From assembly GCF_009856605.1 (NCBI RefSeq), contig NZ_CP047242.1:2106001-2170000 (forward strand): a stretch of 64,000 nucleotides of DNA. The letters run 5' to 3'. The notes below the pieces were generated by a model, which worked only from the letters and a program-made list of their open reading frames with translations, was not told the DNA's origin and did not search any database. The position numbers were made by a program, and so were the translations under genes. This DNA comes from Trichormus variabilis 0441. GTDB taxonomy: Bacteria; Cyanobacteriota; Cyanobacteriia; Cyanobacteriales; Nostocaceae. The number at the start of each line of letters is the position of its first letter. The stretch's first letter is position 1. Positions 18,933-26,860 of the stretch are shown here, in pieces.

Positions 18933-19299
18933 TTATTTGAAAAAGCCACAAACTCATATTTGATAATCTTCTTCCTGCATATAGAACTAGTATTTGATTT
19001 CTGAAATATACGTAGGGTGGGCATTGCCCACCCTACAGATACTTAGATATTTTCAAAAATCAAATATGATTCCTATATATTTCATAATTTTAGCAAGATG
19101 GGAATACTATTTTTAAATAACCCTTCATAGCCAGGACATCATCTCTCACAAGCTAGATACTACAGATACTTTGTTTTTTCATACATTTGACAACTTCAGA
19201 ATAGTTACAAGTATATTTCAGTTTTTTCTATTGAAATTTCGTATAAACATACTCATAATTACCTTAAAAGTAATTATTGAAATAGAGTATGTTAAATAG
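18933..19299. other. Intergenic region with palindromic element
   Basis: Contains the 18991-19066 palindromic repeat. The remainder is AT-rich and probably includes the promoter of the next gene. Nothing else seen. Confidence 0.45.
18991..19066. repeat. Nested palindromic repeat (GTAGGGTGGGC core)
   Basis: The core GTAGGGTGGGCATTGCCCACCCTAC (19012-19036) is a palindrome with a 3-bp centre. Outer arms TATTTGATTT (18991-19000) and AAATCAAATA (19057-19066) are also inverted, so the whole 76 bp folds on itself. The core is a dispersed repeat type common in Nostocales. It lies 58 bp after the MFS stop and could also act as a transcript end. Confidence 0.8.
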
Positions 19300-22032
19300 G
19301 TGGATATCATACTTACTTATAGAAAAATACCCATTAACTTGGTAATATTCATATCTTTATTGATAAACTATTTATTAGTAAATAGAGTCAATGCTAAAAC
19401 TCGAAAAAATATCGATTTAATTGTATATAGTAACAATTATGAAAGACGCTCAGAAGCAATAACTGTTAATTATTCGTTCAACTCCGCTCAAGATATTCGG
19501 GAGAATAAAAACATTACGCCAACCCTAGCTAACGAGCCAGTAAAAGTTTTTCCTAATCCCAATGAAATAAATCTTCCTACTCCAATTAATCCGCTCCGAA
19601 AACCAGATACTAACTCTGAGCAAGATAACACTCCTATTCAGCAAAATATCACTCCAACTTTACCTAAAAAAGATTTGGAGTTATTTATATTAAATGCACT
19701 AAGTAATAGCGCCACTAAATACCCTTGGATAATTGATCCTAGAGATAACTTTAGTTTTTATTCCTCGACTTTTAATCCTCTACAAGATACAAGATATATT
19801 GATTTATCAACCAAATTTTCTTCGGAAGACCCTGTAATTAACAGATTTACCTTTGCTGAGTTTCCTAAACAAGATCAACTTTATTGGATATTACCAGGTA
19901 ATCGGGTCGTTGTAGAAACTAAAGGTTGGCAGAGTGGAATCGTATATCAAGGAGAATCAACAGATAGTGTCACGAGACAAACAATTAGATTAACTCAGAG
20001 ACTTTGGGGTATGCAGGCGGTTTTTTCACTTCCCCAAGGTGTTCAAGAACTCATAGAAGAAATTGGGATTAACCAATTTACTGTCGAATCAGTTGCGGCA
20101 GAAGTTAATAATCCTGTGGGTGTTACTGCTGCTCCTATTAATATTAATGGAAGTAATGCAAATAATTCTATAACTTCTATTGTTCCCAGCATTTCATCAG
20201 TGACGACAGAAAAAGATCCTCTAATATTGCAAAATTTTCCCACAAGTGATTTACAGCCATTATTAGGAGAAGTAAGTCTGACTCGCGGAAGCGTAATTCC
20301 TGAAGAAACTTTGAAAAAAGCAGGCTTTGTGTGGGGAAATCCTTTAACTCGGCAAAGAACTAGATTTATTCCTATAATTACATCTACTCCAGGAATTAAA
20401 GTTGGTAACAGGGAGCAATTCGGTAACTTTGATTTATTCAATATTTTACTCAATAGCTCCATCAGTGAAAATCAGCGAAATTTATATTACTTAAATTCTT
20501 TATATTGGGTTTCTCTAGGCGAAAGACGCAGTAATTTAGGAATCAGGAATACAATTAATAAACATGACTGGCACAGACTTTATTTTAGCCGTTCTCATAG
20601 TCGGACACTATTAGAATATGACTCTTTAGAGCCTAAGGCGACCTATACTAATATTTCTAGTAATCCTGGAGTTTCCTTATCTTTGTCATTCTCTGAAATA
20701 AAAATAGACGAATTGCAAACAGCTAACTCTACACTAGGAATGTTAATCGGTGGTGTTTTTAACTTGATTGACTTTCCCCATTTAAATACAAGTTTGCAAG
20801 AAGCCCAAGAAAGATTATCTAGGCAAGAGAGTTTTGCAAATTTAGATTCAAAATCCACACCAGAACAAAGACGAAAAATTAACCAAGTACTGAATAGAAC
20901 CTTATTTTTAAGTAACCGTACTAGTGGTTTAGAGCAAGTTTCAGGAAAATTGACTTTTCCTAGCACTATCACACCTAATAGTTCGAGTTTATGGCAAATT
21001 CGGACTGGTAATCATCAGCGAGCAGTTCAATTAATTGATGGAAAGCGTACTTGGAATGAAGGTAAAACTTTCATTTCTAAAGCCGACGTGTCTAATAATA
21101 GTTTTGGTCGTTTAACATCAGTTAATGTACCTTTTTCTTCACAACAGACACCTAACCGCTCCTTGGCTACGCGAGTGACTTTAACTGCTCCTGACGGTCA
21201 GCAGTATATTCAAGATTGGAACTCAGCAAATATAACATCTGTTCCTATCGATATTCGTGCGTTTGATATTGCTTTTGACCGCATTGAATTAAGCCAAGAT
21301 GGTCAAATTAAGACTTATTTACAGACTTTTGGGGGATATTTATATTTACCCGCCATAGAAGCTTTATGGGCTGGTTCTTCTGGGAAATGGAATTACAGTC
21401 TTAGTTCTGGAATCTGGTTTAATTTGCAGGCAGATAGTGCATTTAATATCACTAATAATTTTGGTATTCAAGAACCAATGCTAGGTATTTACACTAATGG
21501 AGTGTTGAATTTTATCAACACTAATATAGAATTTGATGCAGATGGAAAAACCCGAAGTATTACTAACCACATTCCATCTTTGCAATTTTCCTGGAACAGC
21601 GCAGCTAATTCTCAGAATCCGGCTTACCTAAATTTAAGCTACTTTTTCTCTCACCAAAATAGAAACTTAAACTATTCTCTATCTACATCTCTTCTACTTT
21701 TAGATAATCAATCTAGTCTTACACCGCTAGGATTTATTCAGGGAAAATTGGGGTTCAATACAGGTTTAGAGTTTAATACTTCCGTAGAAATCAGGGATGA
21801 ATTTTTCTATACATTTGATGGTCTAAAAAGAATAAATTCTCATTGGTCTGTTGGCACTTATTTACAAAATTTTAGAAATATTGACAAAGGCATAAGAAAT
21901 CGAGTTTCTAATTTTTCTTATGGCTTGGTCATCCAGCATAATGTTCCTGGTAGTAATAACTTTTGGGAGTCTCGAATTGGAATGAGTGGAGACAGATTTG
22001 AGGTTCGTTTTGAAGGAGGATTTCGATTTTGA
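19300..22032 (+). CDS. Large putative outer-membrane beta-barrel protein
   Basis: The protein has 910 residues from a GTG at 19300. A hydrophobic leader (about residues 10-33, ending VNAKT) looks like a signal peptide. A Pro/Asn-rich linker (about 75-125) follows. The C-terminal half is made of alternating amphipathic strands and ends in VRFEGGFRF, a terminal aromatic residue as in outer-membrane barrels. A role in the cyanobacterial outer membrane is inferred from this architecture only. I do not recognise the family. It has no plug or TonB box, POTRA or SLH domain that I can see. Its GC content is low like its surroundings, and it is not in an operon. Confidence 0.75.
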   Translation: MDIILTYRKIPINLVIFISLLINYLLVNRVNAKTRKNIDLIVYSNNYERRSEAITVNYSFNSAQDIRENKNITPTLANEPVKVFPNPNEINLPTPINPLRKPDTNSEQDNTPIQQNITPTLPKKDLELFILNALSNSATKYPWIIDPRDNFSFYSSTFNPLQDTRYIDLSTKFSSEDPVINRFTFAEFPKQDQLYWILPGNRVVVETKGWQSGIVYQGESTDSVTRQTIRLTQRLWGMQAVFSLPQGVQELIEEIGINQFTVESVAAEVNNPVGVTAAPININGSNANNSITSIVPSISSVTTEKDPLILQNFPTSDLQPLLGEVSLTRGSVIPEETLKKAGFVWGNPLTRQRTRFIPIITSTPGIKVGNREQFGNFDLFNILLNSSISENQRNLYYLNSLYWVSLGERRSNLGIRNTINKHDWHRLYFSRSHSRTLLEYDSLEPKATYTNISSNPGVSLSLSFSEIKIDELQTANSTLGMLIGGVFNLIDFPHLNTSLQEAQERLSRQESFANLDSKSTPEQRRKINQVLNRTLFLSNRTSGLEQVSGKLTFPSTITPNSSSLWQIRTGNHQRAVQLIDGKRTWNEGKTFISKADVSNNSFGRLTSVNVPFSSQQTPNRSLATRVTLTAPDGQQYIQDWNSANITSVPIDIRAFDIAFDRIELSQDGQIKTYLQTFGGYLYLPAIEALWAGSSGKWNYSLSSGIWFNLQADSAFNITNNFGIQEPMLGIYTNGVLNFINTNIEFDADGKTRSITNHIPSLQFSWNSAANSQNPAYLNLSYFFSHQNRNLNYSLSTSLLLLDNQSSLTPLGFIQGKLGFNTGLEFNTSVEIRDEFFYTFDGLKRINSHWSVGTYLQNFRNIDKGIRNRVSNFSYGLVIQHNVPGSNNFWESRIGMSGDRFEVRFEGGFRF

Positions 22033-22322
22033 TGTTGAGTTTATTTTGCTGTGTGTCAGTTGTCAGTTGTTTTACTTCTGTTTTAACACCTTCCTTGTAG
22101 GCAATCGAGAAAAACTCTATCCTCTTATGGGTCGAGCTTTTTTAGTGTTTTACTACAGAATAAAAAGATACTAGTTTTGACAAACCATAGTCTATCCAAA
22201 TGAATAAAATCAGAAAATATGTGGAAATTACTGAAAATTTCCTGTATGATTGTTAGGGTTTGGTGATTTAATTTTTGAGAGACACCACGTAAAACGACTA
22301 TAGGTCTAACTTCTACCTACGG

Positions 22323-22351
22323 AAAAAAAGACCAGCTTCCCACAGCTGGCC
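22323..22351 (-). terminator. Rho-independent terminator
   Basis: On the reverse strand GGCCAGCT, a GTGGGA loop, AGCTGGTC and then seven T residues. The stem is CCAGCT/AGCTGG with flanking G-C pairs. It would end the hydrolase transcript, the candidate sRNA, or both. Confidence 0.85.
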
Positions 22352-22436
22352 TAGTTGATTCTTTTAGCGTTGTCTTCTCATATAGAGTTAAAACCCGACT
22401 GCGTATTCCCAAAATGCAACGGGCAACTTTTCTTAA
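22323..22436 (-). ncRNA. Candidate small RNA with intrinsic terminator
   Basis: Reading the reverse strand, about 110 nt of non-coding sequence ends in a textbook terminator. It starts 136 bp beyond the stop of the alpha/beta hydrolase gene. The upstream TTACAATATTG could hold a -10 box (TACAAT), but no good -35 is seen, so a 3'UTR-derived transcript is equally possible. I cannot assign it to a known cyanobacterial sRNA family. Confidence 0.4.
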
Positions 22437-22571
22437 CAATATTGTAACAGGCAACACAGTTTTTTTGAAAAAATTTACCGAAAAAAGATATACCCGGAGG
22501 TAATCAGCTTCTATCTTTCAGAATATTTCAACAATGTCAATGGGGGGAGATGAAGAGGTAGGGAGCAGCCT

Positions 22572-23471
22572 TTAATGGCTATTGAGTAGAGGTAAGAATT
22601 TTTCAATTAGTCCGATTGTCACTGCTGGTAGTTCCAATTGTGGGGTTAGTCCTACATTTTCCAATTCTTGAAACACTCGAATTGCTTGGGGATTCTGTTC
22701 GGACAAACGTCTGCCAATTTCTGGTCCAGTGAATTGAGACTTTTGCCCCCAAATAATGGCTGTGGGTGTGTTTAACTGTTGAATGTAGAGGGATAAATCA
22801 AAGCATAAGTCACCCCGAACGAATGATAATGCTGCATACTCAGCATTGGGCTGTTGGGCAGATTTTAGATAAGCTTCGACAATTTCGTCATATACTCGGT
22901 TAGCTTGGGCGAATTGCCGTTGTTCTAAGAAACTACGAATACCTGCACTACTAGCCACTCCAGTGCTGTATAGTAAACGATCCAGAAGAGGAATACTGAC
23001 GATTTGAGCAAAAATACTGCGAGAATAGTTTTCGCCAAAGTCAGATAGTCCGGCTGGTGTGACAAGAATGAGCGACTTAAATAAATCAGGATGTGCGATC
23101 GCTACTCTAATTGTAAATGCTGCGGTGAGAGAAGAGGCGATCGCTGTCACTGGCCCCGTACAAGTCCGCTCAAAAAACTCTCGAATAGTCGTTAAATAAT
23201 CTTCAATTAGATAATTGCGTTCTGGATGTTCCGATTCACCCCAACCAATTAAATCTGGCGCTAATACACGATACCCTGAAGCAAAAGCAGGATATACTTT
23301 CGACCACTCATAAGCAGAAGACCCGCCTCCAAAGCCATGCAGAAACACCAAAGTTTCTTGGTCATCAGTCTTCTTATTGTCCTGCCAAAGTGACCCAGTG
23401 GCAGTGTAATACGCCATCTTACCCAGTGAAGTAATTATAGAGCGTTGCTCAAATCCCGGTGCTTGAAACAT
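22572..23471 (-). CDS. Alpha/beta-hydrolase-fold protein with degenerate catalytic triad
   Basis: The 299-residue protein has an alpha/beta hydrolase fold: oxyanion segment LHGFGGGSSAYEW (44-56), strand-turn APDLIGWGESEHP (71-83), and the nucleophile elbow region TAIASSLTAAF (109-119). The elbow is ASSLT instead of GxSxG, keeping Ser114. The acid position reads IIWGQKSQFT with no Asp, and the C-terminal segment NVGLTPQLELP lacks the catalytic His normally followed by ...LE.P. So hydrolysis by the usual triad is doubtful. It may be a binding protein or use other residues. Similar proteins are conserved in cyanobacteria and plastids as far as I recall. Its leader holds a heptamer array. Confidence 0.8.
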   Translation of the reverse strand: MFQAPGFEQRSIITSLGKMAYYTATGSLWQDNKKTDDQETLVFLHGFGGGSSAYEWSKVYPAFASGYRVLAPDLIGWGESEHPERNYLIEDYLTTIREFFERTCTGPVTAIASSLTAAFTIRVAIAHPDLFKSLILVTPAGLSDFGENYSRSIFAQIVSIPLLDRLLYSTGVASSAGIRSFLEQRQFAQANRVYDEIVEAYLKSAQQPNAEYAALSFVRGDLCFDLSLYIQQLNTPTAIIWGQKSQFTGPEIGRRLSEQNPQAIRVFQELENVGLTPQLELPAVTIGLIEKFLPLLNSH

Positions 23472-23899
23472 AGTGTTAGTTATTAGTTATTAGTCATTGG
23501 TCAGTTGCCATTAGTTTTTCTTCTCCCTGATCTCCTGACTTCTGCCTCTGACACTTGCTATTATCGATGAACCAAGGATGATGACACCTCTAGCCAGCGT
23601 CAGATTAAGTAGATGTAAAATCACTGGCTTACTTGTAAAGATTCAGTAATTTTTTTTTCATCACGCAAAACATTTTTTGCCTATAACTACCGGATAGCAA
23701 GGTTTACTGAAATTTCCTTCTGGTAGCGAGGATCACTTAGGTAATATTTGGGGATCAATTTTTTGTGGTAGTCTACAGAAAACTTACGGATAAATCATGA
23801 GTGTGTAAAACTATCTGCAACGCTCATACACAATAGTTATGTTTTATTTGTTAACACATAAAACAAATAACTATCATTAGTTTTGTGATTCTCTAGGTA
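23472..23899. other. Divergent intergenic region
   Basis: Between two divergent genes. It holds a heptamer array at 23476-23517 and a small hairpin, TTATTTGTT (23844-23852) with AACAAATAA (23862-23870), 30 bp before the next start that could be an operator or leader stem. The rest shows nothing. Confidence 0.45.
23476..23517. repeat. Heptanucleotide tandem repeat (TTAGTTA type)
   Basis: Six consecutive 7-bp units: TTAGTTA, TTAGTTA, TTAGTCA, TTGGTCA, GTTGCCA, TTAGTTT. The array begins 5 bp upstream of the hydrolase start codon, so it lies in its 5' leader. Confidence 0.8.
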
Positions 23900-24502
23900 A
23901 TGGTAAGGCGGGGTGTTGTGGTCAAGCAGGCTACTCTTCAAACAGATAAAGTACCAAGATTTGAAGATATTAAATTTGCACGTAATCAATTTGATGTGCA
24001 GAAACAAATTGTAGCTTCAGTTAAACGGAGCCAGTCGGAAGAAGGAATTGATGTTAGTACGATAGATGCACAAACCTGTCTATGTCTGAATTTAGAAGAC
24101 TTAAAGTGCTTTGAAGTCGTAGAGCGTCAGTACGAACGTTGGGGAGTGATTTTTCATAATTCACTAGCTATACAACCATCAAACCCAGCGTTTCCAACTA
24201 ATTCTGGCTTAACAGTATTGATGGGTGCGCCCAAAAGTGGATTTTTGGAAGCGACATTCTTGCGTCCTGTTAACCAAGTAAGCGCTTGTGTGACTAGTTC
24301 ACAGAGGCTAGTACTTTCTGCTTACGATCGCGATCGCCAGTTATTAGCCCAAAGTATACTTCCCAGCGCCAATCTTGCCAACTCAGACTCGGCCTTACCT
24401 CCTAATACTTTATTATCGGTCACAGTTGAGAACATTCACTCTGTGACCTTTTGTGCATTTGATGGTCAATTTACTCTCAGTGAATTTCATTTCTTCGTTT
24501 AA
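23900..24502 (+). CDS. Conserved-type hypothetical protein, 200 residues
   Basis: I do not recognise this protein. It has no signal peptide or membrane segment. The N-terminal 60 residues are polar (RFEDIKFARNQFDVQKQIVAS). The remainder looks like a beta-sandwich: a WGVIFHNSLAIQPSNPAFP stretch, SGFLEATFLRPVNQVSACVTSSQRLVLSAYD, then a final VENIHSVTFCAFDGQFTLSEFHF. That pattern recalls the sandwich modules often found in PEP-CTERM-type cyanobacterial proteins, but no sorting signal is present. Start chosen at the ATG 23900, which follows TCTAGGTA. Codon use looks native. Confidence 0.7.
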   Translation: MVRRGVVVKQATLQTDKVPRFEDIKFARNQFDVQKQIVASVKRSQSEEGIDVSTIDAQTCLCLNLEDLKCFEVVERQYERWGVIFHNSLAIQPSNPAFPTNSGLTVLMGAPKSGFLEATFLRPVNQVSACVTSSQRLVLSAYDRDRQLLAQSILPSANLANSDSALPPNTLLSVTVENIHSVTFCAFDGQFTLSEFHFFV

Positions 24503-24778
24503 AAACAACCCAGAACAATTTTTAGTAGCAAAATAGCTTGATCCACTTCAACCCAGGTATTCTTATAGAGTATTATTGATTGTCGATTTACAGTATTTGG
24601 TATTGGGAAAGCACGAATGCTTAGTGTGGTAAGACTGTGAGCTGATAAAACGTTATAAGTCCTGAGTAACGAGCGAAAATTCAGCCTCACCACTAGTAAA
24701 CAGCCTAAGTCATCCTGTCCTTATACCAAGTACAACTTATACATTAGACAATCTTGTAATGTTAGGTAGGTAAACACT
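24503..24778. other. Intergenic spacer
   Basis: About 275 bp. Only an AGGTAGGT ribosome-site-like stretch just before the next GTG start stands out. Confidence 0.4.
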
Positions 24779-25549
24779 GTGGTAAAGGCTTTGTCTTCTT
24801 GGCAGCAATTAATCAACCAGATTCTCAACTGGCTGCTTCCAGAGCTTAAGACTAAAGCCACCAAGCGGCGCACTTTTCAGCATCTCTCAGAGCCAAGCAG
24901 TCTTCTAGGCTTGCTGATAATTACTGTAGCGATGCTGTTGTGGAACTGGAAACTACTATTAGCTCTGCTGGTTGGTATTGGCGTAATGTTATTAGTCTAC
25001 TCAATGCAAAAATGGGACTGGCAATTACATTGGGTAGAAATTCAAAAGTTTTTTAGTGGCCCAAATCGGCGATTAGTCATAGCTGTAGGCGGTGGTGGAC
25101 TAAGTACTGTCAGTACTTATATGGCCGCGTCAATTTTGGCTGACTCTCCTAGTCCTTGGATAGCTACTGGGGCGATCGCTCAAGGATTAGGCACATTGTT
25201 AACTATAATTTTACTTATATGGCAGCTTGTCAAATCTTATGCAGGTAAAGAAGAACAAAACTTAGAGCAGTTATTCCTTAATCTCACGGAAACAGACTCC
25301 TTAAAGCGGTTGGTTACTTTACGCCGATTAACTAAAATCATCACCACTCAACAAATTGATTCAGGACTGCAACGAGAAATTAGCCAATGCTTACAGTTAC
25401 TACTGGCTCGTGAAGAAGAGCCAATAGTTAGAGAGGCGGCTTTAGATAGCTGGCAAGCCTTAGAGCAATCACAACCATTACAATCTAGTCCTTTGCCAAC
25501 CCTGATACCTTTATCGACAAAAGTTAAAGCAAGAGTTTCTAATTTGTAA
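24779..25549 (+). CDS. Membrane protein with C-terminal HEAT/ARM-like helices
   Basis: The 256-residue protein starts at a GTG (24779) preceded by AGGTAGGT. Two adjacent spans at about 43-75 (GLLIITVAMLLWNW and LLALLVGIGVMLLVY) and two more at about 100-150 form a membrane half. A soluble helical half (about 160-235) with LKRLVTLRRLTKIITT and REAALDSWQALEQ looks like armadillo/HEAT helices. Armadillo-type cyanobacterial membrane proteins of this form are conserved but of unknown function. No operon partner. Confidence 0.75.
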   Translation: MVKALSSWQQLINQILNWLLPELKTKATKRRTFQHLSEPSSLLGLLIITVAMLLWNWKLLLALLVGIGVMLLVYSMQKWDWQLHWVEIQKFFSGPNRRLVIAVGGGGLSTVSTYMAASILADSPSPWIATGAIAQGLGTLLTIILLIWQLVKSYAGKEEQNLEQLFLNLTETDSLKRLVTLRRLTKIITTQQIDSGLQREISQCLQLLLAREEEPIVREAALDSWQALEQSQPLQSSPLPTLIPLSTKVKARVSNL

Positions 25550-25588
25550 TCAATTAGACAGGGAGCAAAATTAATTTATAGACGTTGT

Positions 25589-25724
25589 TAGGACTTACGC
25601 ACTGAACCAAAAAAACCTTCTGAGGGTGGTCAATAGTCAATAGTCCACAGTCCAAAAACCTTGATTTTGACTATTGACAATTGACTATTGACAAAAAAGC
25701 CAGAAAAACACTGCGTAAGTCCTA
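25589..25724. mobile_element. MITE-like palindromic element with 5-bp target duplication
   Basis: Perfect 13-bp inverted ends TAGGACTTACGCA (25589-25601) and TGCGTAAGTCCTA (25712-25724) bound 136 bp. GTTGT occurs directly outside on both sides (25584-25588 and 25725-25729), which looks like a target-site duplication. The inside has a second inverted pair built from CAATAGTC/GACTATTG heptamer-like units. It encodes no protein. TTAGGACTTACGCA-ended elements are widespread in Nostoc genomes (recollection). Confidence 0.85.
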
Positions 25725-25742
25725 GTTGTATACAAAGTCTGA

Positions 25743-26537
25743 CTATTTACGGTACAATCTACCATCCCGAACCTGAACTATAGGCCGATTACACCGACGT
25801 ACCAATTGCTCGTCGTGAGTAGTAACAATGACAGTTGCCCCAAAACCATTTAACTTTTGTAGAATCTGCATTACTTGCCAAGAGTTATCGGGATCGAGAT
25901 TGCCTGTAGGTTCATCAGCTAATATTAAGGGCGGTGTTCCCACTATCGCCCGTGCAATACTTACCCGTTGTTGTTCTCCTCCAGAAAGTTGATCAGGAAA
26001 ACAATCAGCCTTAGAAAGCAAACCCACTAATTTGAGTGTAGGTTCTAAGCGCCTATGAATTTCTTTGCGGGTGTAACCTTGAGCTTGCAAGACAAAAGTG
26101 ACATTTTCCGCCACTGTTCGTTGGGGAATTAGTTTGTAGTCTTGAAAAACAATGCCAATACGTCGGCGTAATAATGATAAGCGATCGCCCCGTAAATTTG
26201 TGACACTACAGTCATTAACAATCACCTCTCCTTGGGTAGGTAACTCCTGGCCATACAAAAGTTTTAACAGAGTTGACTTACCTGAACCACTAGGCCCTGT
26301 AATAAATAAAAATTCTTTCTTTTTGATCTCTAAGTTAATATCCAGCAAAGCATGGCAACCATTAGCATAGGTTTTGGTCACCCCATTTAACTGCACCATA
26401 TTACTGGTAGTAACACTTTCCTCTTGGGCTGGACTTGCTTTTTCATGAATAGTCTGTTCGGCAGAGACTGGATTCGTTAATACGGGCATTACTAAATTTT
26501 CCTTAGGCAATGGGCAACTGTTCACTGTAATGTTCAT
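25743..26537 (-). CDS. ftsE: FtsE-type ABC ATPase
   Basis: The 264-residue ATPase has Walker [10 protein letters not shown] (81-89), a Q-loop in [16 protein letters not shown], signature LSGGEQQR, Walker B LILADEP and the switch His in TTHDEQL. The [15 protein letters not shown] segment is typical of FtsE, which with FtsX links cell division to septal wall hydrolysis. The N-terminus is about 46 residues longer than usual FtsE (family start would be at [11 protein letters not shown]). A good GGGAGAGA site directly before the ATG at 26535-26537 supports the long form. No ftsX gene is adjacent. Confidence 0.88.
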   Translation of the reverse strand: MNITVNSCPLPKENLVMPVLTNPVSAEQTIHEKASPAQEESVTTSNMVQLNGVTKTYANGCHALLDINLEIKKKEFLFITGPSGSGKSTLLKLLYGQELPTQGEVIVNDCSVTNLRGDRLSLLRRRIGIVFQDYKLIPQRTVAENVTFVLQAQGYTRKEIHRRLEPTLKLVGLLSKADCFPDQLSGGEQQRVSIARAIVGTPPLILADEPTGNLDPDNSWQVMQILQKLNGFGATVIVTTHDEQLVRRCNRPIVQVRDGRLYRK

Positions 26538-26581
26538 TCTCTCCCGCCTAGCTCGGCAGGTTTACCCTTTTCTGAACAGTA

Positions 26582-26751
26582 TTAACTTAACGTGAACTCG
26601 ACGGAACCTAACCCCAATCCCTTCCCTACAAGGGAAGGGGCTGAAAATCTATAACTGAGTACCAAATAATCAGAGTTTTAAGCCTCTCCCCGCGTCGGGG
26701 AGAGGTTTGGAGAGGGGTTCTTCCGAATTTATCGAACTCACGTTAACTTAA
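26582..26751. mobile_element. MITE-like element with internal hairpins
   Basis: The ends TTAACTTAACGTGAACTCGA (26582-26601) and TCGAACTCACGTTAACTTAA (26732-26751) are inverted with few mismatches. The inside holds two strong hairpins: CCCTTCC...GGAAGGG around 26615-26642 and CTCTCCCC...GGGGAGAG near 26683-26704. No coding capacity. Confidence 0.75.
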
Positions 26752-26787
26752 AAATAAGGATTCCCAAATCATGCCTGGGAATCCCAA
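26751..26787 (-). terminator. Rho-independent terminator after the glycosyltransferase gene
   Basis: The reverse strand reads GGATTCCCA (26784-26776), a 9-nt loop, TGGGAATCC (26766-26758) and then TTATTTTT. The stem is 9 bp and perfect. It lies 74 bp after the glycosyltransferase stop. Confidence 0.8.
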
Positions 26788-26860
26788 AACCGAAACTCAA
26801 AATTAAAAATCTTGTAATCTTCAAAATGGCATAAGTACTATCATCTAAGTGAGAGAAGTA

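Larger units (their letters stand above)
22033..22571. other. Intergenic region with terminator and possible sRNA
   Basis: About 540 bp between converging genes. The reverse strand holds an intrinsic terminator (22323-22351) preceded by about 90 bp of non-coding sequence that may be an sRNA. The part next to the outer-membrane gene has no visible features. Confidence 0.5.
26538..26860. other. Intergenic region made mostly of a repeat element and a terminator
   Basis: The MITE-like element (26582-26751) and the terminator (26751-26787) fill this gap between the glycosyltransferase and ftsE genes, so ftsE probably has its own promoter. Confidence 0.5.

Noticed and set aside
22323..22436. Yfr1-like or 6S RNA identity for the candidate sRNA
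   Set aside because: The Yfr1 core motif and the 6S bubble pattern were not found, so only a generic call is made.
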